Source: Propionibacteriales bacterium
GTDB lineage: Bacteria > Actinomycetota > Actinomycetes > Propionibacteriales > Nocardioidaceae
Direction: 5' to 3'
Assembly (NCBI GenBank): GCA_026392465.1
Contig: JAPLCA010000038.1
Span: 1-64,000 of the forward strand
DNA: 64,000 bases
Part shown: positions 19,595 to 28,490 of the stretch, piece by piece
Numbering within the stretch: position 1 is the stretch's first letter
How the letters are laid out: each line of letters starts with the position of its first letter
Translations under genes and position numbers: made by a program
Notes under the pieces: model-generated
Database searches by the model: none
The model's input: the letters and a program-made list of their open reading frames with translations, nothing else
Told to the model about the DNA's origin: nothing

Positions 19595-19698
19595 TGGTCC
19601 CCCTCTGGTCCCCCCGGCGCTCTCGCCGGCGGTCACCTGTGGCCGAACGGGGCGCCTTGAACCCGCTTCCTGTGGATAAGGGGACCAAAAGGGGACCA
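19595..19698. repeat. Arm-type integrase-binding repeats, left end
   Basis: Two copies of GGGGACCA at 19680-19687 and 19691-19698, spaced 11 bases start to start, and two inverted copies (TGGTCCCC) at 19595-19602 and 19606-19613, also spaced 11 bases. The same pair with 11-base spacing occurs at the other end of the element (55835-55853). One helical turn between sites at both element ends is the pattern expected for the N-terminal arm-binding domain of a tyrosine integrase. Confidence 0.65.
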
Positions 19699-19737
19699 GT
19701 ACGCTTCCGGGAGCACTCCCGCGGGCGTCGGAGCGCA

Positions 19738-20967
19738 TCACAGGCCCCTGGTCGCGGGGCTGCTGCGCCGGGCGTGCTTGCGTTGTCCGGCGGCGGAGAG
19801 GAAGGCGTTGGCCTGCTCGGCGGCGGAGGCGAGGTGACGGTCGTCTGGGTGGAGGTAGCCGCGGGTGGTCTCCATCGAGGCGTGCCCGAGGATGTCTTGG
19901 AGCACGTGCAGCGGGATACCGGCATCGGCCATCCAGGTCGCTCCGGTGTGCCGCAGCCCGTGCCGGGTGAGGTCGGGCAGTCCGAGCTTCGCGACGATGC
20001 GGTCCCAGTTGGTGGCGTCACGGACGGTCGCGGTGGTGAGGTAGCCGCCCTTCGGACCGACCAGCAACGAGTCCTCCGGCTGCTTGCCATCGGTGAGGCG
20101 TTCCAGCACAGGACGGAGCGGTTCGAGGATCGGCACGCGGCGTTCTTTGCGGCTCTTGGTCGGCTTGGTGACCAGGCCGCCTTTGCCGGGGAACACCTGT
20201 CGGCGGATCACGACGAGGTTCTTGCCGAAGTCCACGTCCCCGACCTGCAACCCGGACACCTCCGAGGACCGTGCGGCGAGCAGCGCGGCGAGCATCACGA
20301 AGTCGCTGTAGGACTGGTGCACCTTCCCGCACGCCCTGGCGAGGCGGTTGAGGGTCTTCATGTCCGGGATCGCGTGCGCCCGCGGGGAGGCGTGTTCGGC
20401 GGACTGTCCGCGGAAGGCGTTGCGGTTCAGGCTCCGCTTGGCGCGGTTCTTCGCGGGGTTGATCTGGATCAGCCCGTCCCGCACGGCCTCATCGAGCACC
20501 CGCACGAGCGGGGCGATGGTGTTCTTGATGGTCGAGGCGCCGTGACGCTGCTCCCACTCATCGATGGTGCGGTCGATGATGCCCGCGGTGATCTGGGTGA
20601 CCGGCAGGTGCCCGAGCGCGGGCAGCACCCGCAGCTTCAGCCCGTACCCGTAGGTCTCCCCGGTGGAGGTCGGGTCCAGGCCGCGTGCCCACCTGTCCCC
20701 GATGGAGGTGACGAACTCCAACAGCGTCATGGATACGTCCATGCCCTTGGTTGATGAGTTGCGGAGCTGGTCGAAGAAGGCGTGCGCTGCCGCCTCGTCG
20801 CGCACGATCTCCGACCGGATCACACGCCGCTTGGTCGTCGGGTCCGTCCACCGGGCGCGGGCACGAATGCCGTAGGAGCGGCGCTCCATGTCCGTGGAGA
20901 CCTTCACCCCGATCGGCGGCACCGGCTTGGGCGCAGCGGTCGGCTGCGGCTCAGCCCTCCGAGGCAT
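19738..20967 (-). CDS. int: ICE integrase, tyrosine recombinase
   Basis: About 409 residues. An AP2-like arm-binding N-terminus (YGIRARARWTDPTTKRRVIR) is followed by a SAM-like core-binding domain and the catalytic domain. Catalytic residues: Arg in LLAARSSEVSGL, Lys in TKPTKSRKERRVPI, the HxxR box GLRHTGATWM, and LGHASMETTRGYLH with the nucleophilic Tyr. It cuts and joins the 45-bp att cores in tRNA-Pro. The ATG at 20967 overlaps the excisionase gene end; an in-frame start at 21033 is less likely because it lies well inside that gene. The C-terminal end reaches to within 206 bases of attL, the usual place. Confidence 0.92.
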   Translation of the reverse strand: MPRRAEPQPTAAPKPVPPIGVKVSTDMERRSYGIRARARWTDPTTKRRVIRSEIVRDEAAAHAFFDQLRNSSTKGMDVSMTLLEFVTSIGDRWARGLDPTSTGETYGYGLKLRVLPALGHLPVTQITAGIIDRTIDEWEQRHGASTIKNTIAPLVRVLDEAVRDGLIQINPAKNRAKRSLNRNAFRGQSAEHASPRAHAIPDMKTLNRLARACGKVHQSYSDFVMLAALLAARSSEVSGLQVGDVDFGKNLVVIRRQVFPGKGGLVTKPTKSRKERRVPILEPLRPVLERLTDGKQPEDSLLVGPKGGYLTTATVRDATNWDRIVAKLGLPDLTRHGLRHTGATWMADAGIPLHVLQDILGHASMETTRGYLHPDDRHLASAAEQANAFLSAAGQRKHARRSSPATRGL

Positions 20968-21163
20968 GGTCGTGTTCCAGCTCGCCCAGCCAGCGATCCA
21001 CGGCATCGAGCCGGTACCGGGCGATTCCGCCAAGCCGCAGGAACGGCGGCCCGGTCCCCGCGGACCGCCACCGCGACAGGGTCGACTCCGACACCTTCAA
21101 GTACGCCGCGACCTCCCGGCTATCCAGCAACGGCGACACCACGAGGGTTCCGTCGTCGCTCAT
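20951..21163 (-). CDS. xis: Excisionase / helix-turn-helix directionality factor
   Basis: A 70-residue MerR/AlpA-type winged HTH protein: LLDSREVAAYLKVSESTLSR forms the helix-turn-helix and GIARYRLDAVDRWLGELE the wing. Proteins of this size directly upstream of an integrase act as recombination directionality factors that bend att DNA and favour excision. The ATG overlaps the stop of the upstream DUF4913-type gene (ATGA) and its 3' end overlaps the integrase start, so the three are co-translated from the minus strand. Confidence 0.85.
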   Translation of the reverse strand: MSDDGTLVVSPLLDSREVAAYLKVSESTLSRWRSAGTGPPFLRLGGIARYRLDAVDRWLGELEHDHASEG

Positions 21164-21747
21164 GACAGTTCTCCGGTGTCCGGGTCGAGGTCGCGGTAGA
21201 AGGCTTCCTCGGCCTCGCGGCGGGCCTGGACGTCGGACATGACGAACTCCACGAACTCGGCGTCGCGGTCGATGATCGGGATGTCCTCGATCGGGTCGCC
21301 GGGTTCCTCGCCGGGCCAGACGGTCTGCCGGGTGGGGCGGTCGTGGTCGAGCCGGGTGCCGCAGGCGGCGACCCATTCGCGGAGCCGTTGCCGCGCGTCG
21401 GCGAAGTCGCGGTGCCAGCCGAGCGGTGCGCTGCCGTTCTGGTCGGGGTCGTAGGCGCAGAGCCAGTGCAGGTGCAGCGCGCTCAGCTCCCACATCAGCT
21501 CGGGGTGCAGGTGCCAGGCGGGCGGGACCACGGAGGCGGGGAGCCCGTAGGTGTGGCGCAGCCAGTCCACCCAGCGGTTGAGCTCCAACCACTCGGCCTC
21601 GGCGTCCTCGGCACTCAGCAGATTCCAGTTGATCGGGTGCGGCGGCTCGGCGATCAGCGGCTCGTCGTAGCCGTCGTCGTCCATCTCGTCCACATCCGAG
21701 TCGGGAACGTCGTTCGTCGTGGCGTCGCCGCGGGGTTCGTCGGACAT
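21160..21747 (-). CDS. DUF4913-type ICE protein, unknown function
   Basis: A 195-residue acidic protein. The pattern EWLELNRWVDWLRHTYGL, then PPAWHLHPELMWELSALHLH, GWHRDFADARQRLREWVAAC is that of the DUF4913 family, found in many actinobacterial integrative elements near the integrase or transfer genes. The tryptophan- and histidine-rich core suggests a compact helical domain; no catalytic motif is evident. It begins at ATG 21747 behind an AGGAG site. The acidic first 40 residues are probably disordered. It is coupled to the excisionase. Confidence 0.7.
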   Translation of the reverse strand: MSDEPRGDATTNDVPDSDVDEMDDDGYDEPLIAEPPHPINWNLLSAEDAEAEWLELNRWVDWLRHTYGLPASVVPPAWHLHPELMWELSALHLHWLCAYDPDQNGSAPLGWHRDFADARQRLREWVAACGTRLDHDRPTRQTVWPGEEPGDPIEDIPIIDRDAEFVEFVMSDVQARREAEEAFYRDLDPDTGELS

Positions 21748-21826
21748 GCTGTGCTCCTGTCTGCTCTCCGGCCCCGGTGGCACCGGGCCGTTGTGGCGGG
21801 CAGGTGCTCCTTGCCGCGACCGGCGT

Positions 21827-23605
21827 TCAGGTGTCGGAGCGGCGCAGCAAGGCTTCTATCTCGGTGCGGTCGGCGACGAGCTGGCCGGCGTCGGGGCGCT
21901 TGGGCCACGGGTGCAGGTCGGTGACGATCGGTGGTGCGGAACGCAGCAGCACGATCCCGGTACCGAACGGGAGCCGGCGGATGCGGTCGGGCGGGAAGAT
22001 CGGCACCCGGCGGACGGACCTCTGGTTGGAGCGGGTGCCGTGGTCGCCCAGCGTCACGGAGTCGGTGTATTCGTCGCGTTCTCCGACCAAGGCGCTGAGG
22101 TCTTGCAGGTCTCGGCTGTTGGATGCGCCGCCGAGGATGACCTTGACGATGGAGGCGTCCCAGATCGCGTTTGCCTGGTGCTCGTTCCACTTGTCTCGCG
22201 CCTGTGCGAGCGATTGGAGCACTGGCATGGTGGTGATCCCCGATCCGCCGCCTTCGGCCATCAGCGTCGGCAGGGAGGGCAATGGCGAGAGGTTGGCTAT
22301 CTCGTCCAGCGCCAGCAGCATCGGCGGATCGAGCCGGGCACCGGCGGATCGTGCGGCCAGGCGGCGGGCGGTCTCGATGAGGTCTTCCACGAGTGCGGCG
22401 ACCAGTGCGGCGCTGGCTCCCGCACCGGAGCCGGTTGCCAGCAGGAACAGCGTGCCGCGGTTGCGGATGAACGCTTCGGGGTCGAAGCCCTCGCCGGGGC
22501 CGGGTGATACGGCGTCGAGCACGCGCGGGTCGGCCAGCGAGCCGAGAGCCAGGGAGACGCCTTGCCAGATCGAGTCGCGGGTGCGGGGGTCGGAGTCGAT
22601 CATCGCTTCCAGGGACTCGGCCCATCCGGTTGCCGCCTGGGTGGAGCCGGTCAGGATCGCCACCGCGTCAGCGGCAGCGGTCGGATCGAGAGTCCATCGG
22701 AACAGCTTGGCGGGCGGCCGGTTGTCGATCGCTGCCGCGTGCAGCAGGGCTTGCAGCGCAGCCCTCGTCTTGCCCTCCCAGAAGCCTCCGCCATCGACCC
22801 CGCCCGCGGACAGGCCAGTGCCGGCGGCGAGCCCGGTGGCGCGGATCATCGCCGTCTGCGGTGACTCACAGCCCCGGATCGGTGACCAGCGCAGACCGGC
22901 GGGCAGACCCTCGGCCAAGTGCTGCGGGTCGAAGATCGCCACGGGGCCGATCCTGCGGCGGGCGCGCATGGTCGCGGTGAGGTTGTCCGGCCTGGTCGAC
23001 GTGACCACGACGGCACCGGGGGCATCGAGGATCGCCGGGATCACCAGATGCAGGCCCTTCCCGGAGCGAGGCGGCCCTATGACCATGATCGAGTCCTCCA
23101 CGCTCGCCCACACGCTCGTGCCTTTCGAGGTGCCGAGCCGGTAGCCCACGTCCTGCGGCCGTGGGTCGCTCAGACCGGGGCGCAGGTTTCCCGCGCGGCG
23201 CAGCAGCGCCTTGTCGGACGCCGCGGCGGCGACCTCGTGCCGGGTGGCGATCCCGGCCATGCGGCGCGGATCGGCTTCGATCCGGTGGGTGTGGCGGCGC
23301 AGCCGCAGCCACGCCCATAGCCCGCCGGTGACGAGGCCGGTGAGCAGCAGCCCGGCGACGATCCAGTAGACGACCGGGTTCAGGCCGTCCGCGTCGAGCG
23401 CCGAGCCGGGATCGCCGGGGCGGAACAGCACTCCGACCCCGGAGGCGGGATCGCCCGCCGGCTGCGGTGTGCCGGTCAGGAACGCGGCCACCGATCCAGC
23501 GGCGCGCAGGATCAGCGCGACGCCGAACAGGACGACCAGCCCGATCATGGCGGCGTTGGTCAGCTCGTCCCCGAACGAGCCGGTCTGCCGGCCCTGCTCG
23601 TTCAC
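21827..23605 (-). CDS. Type IV coupling protein, VirD4/TraG-like ATPase
   Basis: A 592-residue conjugation ATPase that links the relaxase-DNA complex to the export channel. Two transmembrane helices (about residues 18-43 and 79-101) are followed by Walker A GPPRSGKG near residue 180 and Walker B LLALDEIANL, then the TraG-type GGSGITTMPVLQSLAQARDK region. The start is GTG 23605, overlapping the upstream stop (GTGA); the longer open frame is shadow. It is the first large transfer gene after the recombination module. Confidence 0.9.
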   Translation of the reverse strand: MNEQGRQTGSFGDELTNAAMIGLVVLFGVALILRAAGSVAAFLTGTPQPAGDPASGVGVLFRPGDPGSALDADGLNPVVYWIVAGLLLTGLVTGGLWAWLRLRRHTHRIEADPRRMAGIATRHEVAAAASDKALLRRAGNLRPGLSDPRPQDVGYRLGTSKGTSVWASVEDSIMVIGPPRSGKGLHLVIPAILDAPGAVVVTSTRPDNLTATMRARRRIGPVAIFDPQHLAEGLPAGLRWSPIRGCESPQTAMIRATGLAAGTGLSAGGVDGGGFWEGKTRAALQALLHAAAIDNRPPAKLFRWTLDPTAAADAVAILTGSTQAATGWAESLEAMIDSDPRTRDSIWQGVSLALGSLADPRVLDAVSPGPGEGFDPEAFIRNRGTLFLLATGSGAGASAALVAALVEDLIETARRLAARSAGARLDPPMLLALDEIANLSPLPSLPTLMAEGGGSGITTMPVLQSLAQARDKWNEHQANAIWDASIVKVILGGASNSRDLQDLSALVGERDEYTDSVTLGDHGTRSNQRSVRRVPIFPPDRIRRLPFGTGIVLLRSAPPIVTDLHPWPKRPDAGQLVADRTEIEALLRRSDT

Positions 23606-24114
23606 GGCAGCCGCCGGATGATCGTGGTGCCGGAGACGCGGCCGAACAGGATGACCTCGATGACCCCGCCGGCCCGGTCGACGCCGACTCCGGCCGGGTC
23701 GATGGCGGCGCGCGCGGTGCCGGTGTGGGCGGCGTCGGTGTGCCCGGTGACGACGGCGACCGCCACGTCCTCGCCGGGAACGAACCCCGCGCCCTCGACG
23801 GTGTGGAACACCGGCCCGGTTGATGACTTCGGTTCCGGTTCGGGCTCGGGGCGGGATCGCCGGCGACGCGCGGCGATGATGTCGGTGAAGGTCGTGCCGT
23901 CCGCTTCGCGGACCTCGACCCTGGCCGGTGTCGTCCGGTCGTTCGTGGCGCGGTCGATGATCTGCCCGAACGAGGATCGTCGCCACGGCGGCGCGAAAGG
24001 GTCGGGGTCCAGCCGTTTCCCGTCGACGGTGACGGTCACGGTGCCGTCCTCGTGCACGTCGAGCACGACGAGCGGGATGGAGACCGGGACGGGCTCAGGC
24101 TCGGGTTTCCTCAT
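23602..24114 (-). CDS. ICE-associated protein of unknown function
   Basis: A 170-residue protein that I do not recognise. The first part holds beta-rich segments (SIPLVVLDVHEDGTVTVTVD) and the motif PPWRRSSFGQIIDRATNDR; a Pro/Glu repeat (RPEPEPEPK) separates it from a second beta-rich half ending in VIEVILFGRVSGTTIIRRLP. The two halves may be small OB- or SH3-like barrels. No transmembrane segment. It overlaps the coupling protein start by four bases, so it is probably made with it and may be a transfer accessory factor. Confidence 0.6.
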   Translation of the reverse strand: MRKPEPEPVPVSIPLVVLDVHEDGTVTVTVDGKRLDPDPFAPPWRRSSFGQIIDRATNDRTTPARVEVREADGTTFTDIIAARRRRSRPEPEPEPKSSTGPVFHTVEGAGFVPGEDVAVAVVTGHTDAAHTGTARAAIDPAGVGVDRAGGVIEVILFGRVSGTTIIRRLP

Positions 24115-24167
24115 GCCGCGAGGTGAGCCCGAGCCCGACCACGCGCCTGGGCCGCGTGTGGTTCCGG

Positions 24168-25670
24168 TCAGGATTCGTGAACTTGCGGGTTTCCGCCGGT
24201 CATGCGGGCGGTGGTGTCGAACGCAGCCAGCTCGGCGGGGTGGAGCTGGTGCTGCACCACGAACGCCCGCTCCTTGATCCGCCAGAGCCCTTGCCCGGTG
24301 CCGAGTCCGGGCAGCAGTCGGCGTTCGGTGCCGGTCAGCCCGAGCGCGACGGCAGTAGGGCCGAGCTGATCGGTCTCCTGCCGGTAGACGATCCTGGTCT
24401 CGGCGTTCGCCAGCAGGCTGTTCGCCAGCGCCCGGTTCGCCGAGCCCAGGTCGCCGACGTTCTCCAAGTCGGTCAGCTTGTGGAACACGAGAAGATTCGC
24501 CAGCCCGTAGTGCCTCGCCAGCCGCCAGTGCGCGTCCATCCTTCGCAGCAGCGCCGGGTGGGACATCAGCCTCCATGCCTCGTCGTAGACGACCCATCTG
24601 CGGCCGCCGTTGGGGTCGAGCAGGGCGGCTTCCATCCATGCTGACGAGCAGGTCATCAGCACCGAAATCAGGGTGCTGTTCTCCGTGACTCGCGATAGAT
24701 CGAGGCTGACCATCGGCAACGACGGGTCGAACCTGACGGTGCTTGGCCCGTCGAACAGACCGGCCAAGTCCCCGGCCACCAACCGGCGCAGCGCGTGGCC
24801 GACCTGGCGGCCATCCTCGGTGAGCCGGCCGTCCGGGTCGTCGGCCGGGTCGGGGCGCAGTAGCCGGTCGACCACCATCGGCAGGATCGGCACGTCCGCA
24901 TCGCGCACCGCCCCGGCAAGGGCGGTGTCGATCGCGGTGTGCTCCAACGGCGCCAACCGCCGATCCAGCACCGTCTCCGTCAAGGCTCCGAGCAGATCGC
25001 GGCGCCGCGCCGTGAGGGTGGTGGCCCACTCCTGGTCGGACAGGCCACCGGGCCGGTAGCCCTCATCCAATGGGTTGAGCCTGTTGCCCATCCCGTGCCC
25101 GAGGATGATCGCTTTCCCGCCGACTGCTTCCGCGACGCCGGAGTGCTCGCCCTTGGGATCGCCGGGCACGTAGACGCGGTATCCGAAGGGCAGGCTACGG
25201 GTGTAGAGGCTCTTGGCGAGCGAGGACTTCCCGGAGCCGACGATCCCGGCCAAGATCAGATTCGGCGCGGTGATGACGCCCTGCCGGTACAACTCCCATG
25301 GGTCGTACACGAACGACGAGCCGCTGTAGAGGTCTTGGCCGATGAAGATTCCGGAGGCTCCGAGCCCGGCTTCGGCCAGGAACGGGTATTGCCCGGCGAG
25401 CACGGCGCTGGTGTCCTGATGCCGGGGCACTCGGAACCGGCCTGGCGTCCTCAGCGCCGCCCGGCCGGTTTCGCCGGCGGCGGGCAGGTAGACCGTGGCG
25501 CGGCGTTCGGCCCGCTCGGCGGCGGCCTTGGCCTGGGCCGCTTCCTTCTCGGCGTGACGCTGCTCGGCGACGAGTCGGGCGGCGGCTTGCCGCCGCTGCT
25601 TGCGCAGCCGGCGCCGCTCCGAGGCGGGGGCGACGAGGACAGCGGTATGCAGCTTCTCGCCCCGGCTCAC
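24168..25670 (-). CDS. VirB4-like conjugation ATPase
   Basis: About 500 residues. Walker A LAGIVGSGKSSLAKSLY lies near residue 145 and Walker B RRWVVYDEAWRLM near 360; the late helix HKLTDLENVGDLGSANRALA is typical of the VirB4/TraC C-terminal domain. A charged Ala/Glu/Arg coiled-coil segment occupies residues about 20-60. It powers pilus-less T4SS assembly and DNA export in actinobacterial ICEs. GTG 25670 was chosen because it overlaps the upstream stop as GTGA; in-frame starts further upstream run into the neighbouring gene. Confidence 0.88.
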   Translation of the reverse strand: MSRGEKLHTAVLVAPASERRRLRKQRRQAAARLVAEQRHAEKEAAQAKAAAERAERRATVYLPAAGETGRAALRTPGRFRVPRHQDTSAVLAGQYPFLAEAGLGASGIFIGQDLYSGSSFVYDPWELYRQGVITAPNLILAGIVGSGKSSLAKSLYTRSLPFGYRVYVPGDPKGEHSGVAEAVGGKAIILGHGMGNRLNPLDEGYRPGGLSDQEWATTLTARRRDLLGALTETVLDRRLAPLEHTAIDTALAGAVRDADVPILPMVVDRLLRPDPADDPDGRLTEDGRQVGHALRRLVAGDLAGLFDGPSTVRFDPSLPMVSLDLSRVTENSTLISVLMTCSSAWMEAALLDPNGGRRWVVYDEAWRLMSHPALLRRMDAHWRLARHYGLANLLVFHKLTDLENVGDLGSANRALANSLLANAETRIVYRQETDQLGPTAVALGLTGTERRLLPGLGTGQGLWRIKERAFVVQHQLHPAELAAFDTTARMTGGNPQVHES

Positions 25671-26134
25671 AACGACCGCCCCCGCGTCTCGGAGACCCAA
25701 CCGCCGGCGGGACGGTCGAACCACGACGAGTCCGGCGCCGGGCGAGGCCGCTGTGGCATGTCCGGCTTGGGCTGCGGCGAGTCCTCGATGCCGAGCAGGG
25801 CCAGCGCGTCCGCGTTCTGACGGGCGGCCTCAGCTACCCATCCGGGGAACAGGCCCTCGTGCTCGGGGCTGCTGCCGGGGTTGTCGATGGCGTACTGGCG
25901 GGCTTCGCCGGCCGCGGTCAGGTAGCAGGCGAGGTCGCGCATCGCGCGGTCCGGGGCGACCGGCGCTCCGGCTCCGGTGAACAGGTCCCGGCCGTCGAGC
26001 GTCTGCCCGGTCGCGGCGTCCTCGATGCGGTAGGCGTATCGCTGGTGCTCGCCCAGCGGCGAGTCCGGCCAGACGGTCAAGGTGAGCGTCCCGACTTGCC
26101 GGGACATCGAAGGGGTGGGGTCTGCGCTGCTCAT
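25667..26134 (-). CDS. ICE-associated protein of unknown function
   Basis: About 155 residues, start ATG 26134 without a strong ribosome-binding site (GTG 26149 is an alternative). The N-terminal half reads as a small beta-sheet domain (VGTLTLTVWPDSPLGEHQRY, then YRIEDAATGQTLDGRDLFTG), followed by a helix (RAMRDLACYLTAAGEARQYA), and a Pro/Arg-rich C-terminus. No catalytic signature. It is coupled to the VirB4-like gene by a four-base overlap. Confidence 0.55.
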   Translation of the reverse strand: MSSADPTPSMSRQVGTLTLTVWPDSPLGEHQRYAYRIEDAATGQTLDGRDLFTGAGAPVAPDRAMRDLACYLTAAGEARQYAIDNPGSSPEHEGLFPGWVAEAARQNADALALLGIEDSPQPKPDMPQRPRPAPDSSWFDRPAGGWVSETRGRSL

Positions 26135-26175
26135 GGCGGGCAGGTGCACGCCGGCGCGTCTCTGTGGTGGCTATG

Positions 26176-26967
26176 TCAGAGCGACAGCCCGCGGGCGTGC
26201 TTGACCGCGGCGACGCCGGGATGCTCGAACCAGCCCCCGTCTCGGACGGCGCTGCGTCGAGCTGCCGTCTCGCGGCCGGCGGTGTCGCGGGTCGGCGGGA
26301 CGTGCGCGGCGGTGGGCGGGTCGATGGCGTCTTCGGCGGGGATCAGGTGCCGCCGGTAGAGCGCGACGTGCCCGGCCTGTGGGTTGTAGGTCATGGCGTA
26401 GTCGCCGGTCTCGGCCTGCCGGTCTCCGGGGTAGACGGGGGCGGTGTCGTGGACGTCCCCGTTCTCGAAGGCGGCGTTGGTGGTCTCCTCGCCGTAGTCC
26501 CACATGGACAGATGCTCGATGCCCGCCTCGTCGCCGCCTCGGTCGATGAGGTCGAGGGTCTGGTCGGCCTCATCGCCTTGGAGGAACACGACGCCGATCC
26601 ACCGCTCGACACGTCGGTCCTGCGGGTTCCAGACGATCCGGCCTGACTGGTTGAACGCGGCGCTGAGGCGGTCGTCGGCCTGGTCGATGAGCGTGCCGGC
26701 CTGGTGCAGCTCGTCGGCGGCCGCAAGCGCCGCGGCCGCTCCGGCGGCGTGGTCGCGGGCGTCGTCGGTGACATGGTGCTGACGGGTCAGATGGGCGTTG
26801 GCGAGCTGGTCGAGCACCTGCCGCAGCGATCGCAGCCCGCCCAGCAGGTCTCCGATCACGGCGTAGGTGTCGGCCGGGTTCTCGAAGGTGCGGGTGGCGT
26901 GCGCGAGCCCGCGCAACGCCTCGTAGGCTTCGCCGGCGTCGCGGGCCGGATCGGTGAACGTGGGCAT
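26176..26967 (-). CDS. ICE-associated protein of unknown function
   Basis: About 263 residues, ATG 26967 with a good GGAGG site. Residues 1-95 are helical and Ala-rich (EAYEALRGLAHATRTF, VLDQLANAHLTRQHH), compatible with a four-helix or WXG100-like bundle; the second part contains a GRIVWNPQDRRVERWIGVVF segment and a C-terminal WFEHPGVAAVKHARGLSL. No known domain is recognised with confidence. Its position between the VirB4-like ATPase and the SCO6880-type protein places it in the transfer operon. Confidence 0.55.
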   Translation of the reverse strand: MPTFTDPARDAGEAYEALRGLAHATRTFENPADTYAVIGDLLGGLRSLRQVLDQLANAHLTRQHHVTDDARDHAAGAAAALAAADELHQAGTLIDQADDRLSAAFNQSGRIVWNPQDRRVERWIGVVFLQGDEADQTLDLIDRGGDEAGIEHLSMWDYGEETTNAAFENGDVHDTAPVYPGDRQAETGDYAMTYNPQAGHVALYRRHLIPAEDAIDPPTAAHVPPTRDTAGRETAARRSAVRDGGWFEHPGVAAVKHARGLSL

Positions 26968-27017
26968 CACGGGCCTCCTTCAACGAGGGTGGGATGCCTG
27001 CCAGGTGAGCGCGACGG

Positions 27018-28484
27018 TCACACCGTGCGGCACAGCGGCAGCGCGGCCGCCGTGAACGCGACCGCTTGCTGGCCGACGAGCCTTCGGGTCTCGCAGGAGG
27101 CTTGGATCGCGGCTTGTTCGATCGCGGCGACTGCGGCTTCCAGCTCGTCGACGCTGGGGGCGGAGACGGAGATGAGGCCGGAGACGCGCAGCACGCCGTG
27201 GCCGGCGGTCAGGTCGGCTTCCTGTTGCAGCACGTCTTGGTACTCGGCGGTCTGGGCGGCGTCCTCGATCTGGCCGATCCGGGCGCGCTGGGCCGCATCC
27301 GAGATGTGTTCGACCTTCTTCTTGCGGATGTCGCGGGCCGCCTGGTCCGAGCGCATCGGGGTGTAGATCAGCGACACCGACCGTTGGATGCCGGTCGAGA
27401 GCAGTACCGGGGCGAGGAACCCCGGATAGACGAGGCTGCGGGGCCATTCGGAGACCCACAGCACGGTGTGCCACGCGGAGTCGGTGCGCAGGTTGCCCCA
27501 GGTCTCGGTGACCGCGACCGGGCCGGCGGCGGCAAGTTCCTGCCCGAGCCGCCCGTGCCGTTCCAGCGTCGCAGCGACGGCCGGGTCATACGCCGAGCGG
27601 AGGATGACCGCGACCTGACCGGGACCGAGCCACCCCGAAGGGGTCAAGTCCGCAGACCGTAGCGCGGCGACGAGCGTCGCCATCTCCTGCCGGAGCACGG
27701 CGGCGGCACCGCGGATGCCGCCGCCGGCGGTCCTGATCTGCCGAGCGGCGACCCTCATGTCCAGCGAGAGGCTGACCGTCGTGGCGTGCCGTTCCCCGGC
27801 GGGGCCGGCCCGCTCGATCAGCTCGCGGTAGGTGGTCGCGGCCCAGGAACCGTCGTCGGTTCCGTGCTCGGCCCACCACTCCGCCAGCCCGCTACCGGAG
27901 TCCGGCAGGGTCCGTTCCAGCACTTGCAGGGTCGCGATCCGCCCCGACCGGCAGACCGTGGCGAGCACCCGCCCCCACGAGGTGACCCGTCGCTCCTGCT
28001 CGCCGGGGTCCAGCAAGATGAAAGCCGGATGCGTCACTTCCGTCACGACCGTCAAGGTCGCCTGGCGGGGGTCGTGGATCATGCACGCGCCGGTCTCGGG
28101 GTCCAGGTGCTCCCGCAGCCGGGCCATGTCGCCGGGCAGCGCGAGGTTCCCGGCCGGGCGGGGCTTGACGATCCGCCGCCGGTAGAGCAGTTGCCCGCCG
28201 GTGGAGCGCCACAGCCACCAGAGCGCGACCGGGAGCCACTCGACCATCGGCCTCCCGGCGACCGGCACCCAGGTCAGCACTACGGCGAGCACCCAGACCG
28301 GGGCGGTGTAGGCCAGCAGCATCCCGGCACCGCCGTAGAATGCGGCCAATAGGCTCAGCCCGCCGATGCCGAGGGTGACGAGCTGAGAGACCGAGAGGCC
28401 GAGCAGCACCCCGCGGCGGGTGAGCCTGCTGAACTTCATCGGCGTCAGCTCGCTACCGGGTGTCTTCTGTTCCGTGGCGGGCAT
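27018..28484 (-). CDS. SCO6880-type conjugative transfer protein
   Basis: A 488-residue protein with two adjacent transmembrane helices near residues 28-75 (a PrgI/VirB3-like N-terminus: LGLSVSQLVTLGIGGLSLLA), then a large cytoplasmic domain. Sequence features such as KFSRLTRRGVLLGLS, PVAGRPMVEWLPVALWW and IYTPMRSDQAARDIRKKK are those of the SCO6880 family, known from actinobacterial integrative elements next to VirB4 and TrbL genes. It is likely a VirB3-VirB4-N-terminal-like inner membrane component without the ATPase motor, whose Walker motifs are absent here. Start codon seven bases from the TrbL-type stop region. Confidence 0.75.
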   Translation of the reverse strand: MPATEQKTPGSELTPMKFSRLTRRGVLLGLSVSQLVTLGIGGLSLLAAFYGGAGMLLAYTAPVWVLAVVLTWVPVAGRPMVEWLPVALWWLWRSTGGQLLYRRRIVKPRPAGNLALPGDMARLREHLDPETGACMIHDPRQATLTVVTEVTHPAFILLDPGEQERRVTSWGRVLATVCRSGRIATLQVLERTLPDSGSGLAEWWAEHGTDDGSWAATTYRELIERAGPAGERHATTVSLSLDMRVAARQIRTAGGGIRGAAAVLRQEMATLVAALRSADLTPSGWLGPGQVAVILRSAYDPAVAATLERHGRLGQELAAAGPVAVTETWGNLRTDSAWHTVLWVSEWPRSLVYPGFLAPVLLSTGIQRSVSLIYTPMRSDQAARDIRKKKVEHISDAAQRARIGQIEDAAQTAEYQDVLQQEADLTAGHGVLRVSGLISVSAPSVDELEAAVAAIEQAAIQASCETRRLVGQQAVAFTAAALPLCRTV

Positions 28485-28490
28485 GGCCGG

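Noticed and set aside
19595-19698. CRISPR-like short repeats near the integrase
   Set aside because: Only 8-bp motifs in pairs with an 11-bp pitch, no spacers, and the same motif at the other element end; integrase arm sites explain them better. No CRISPR array or cas gene was seen anywhere in the window.
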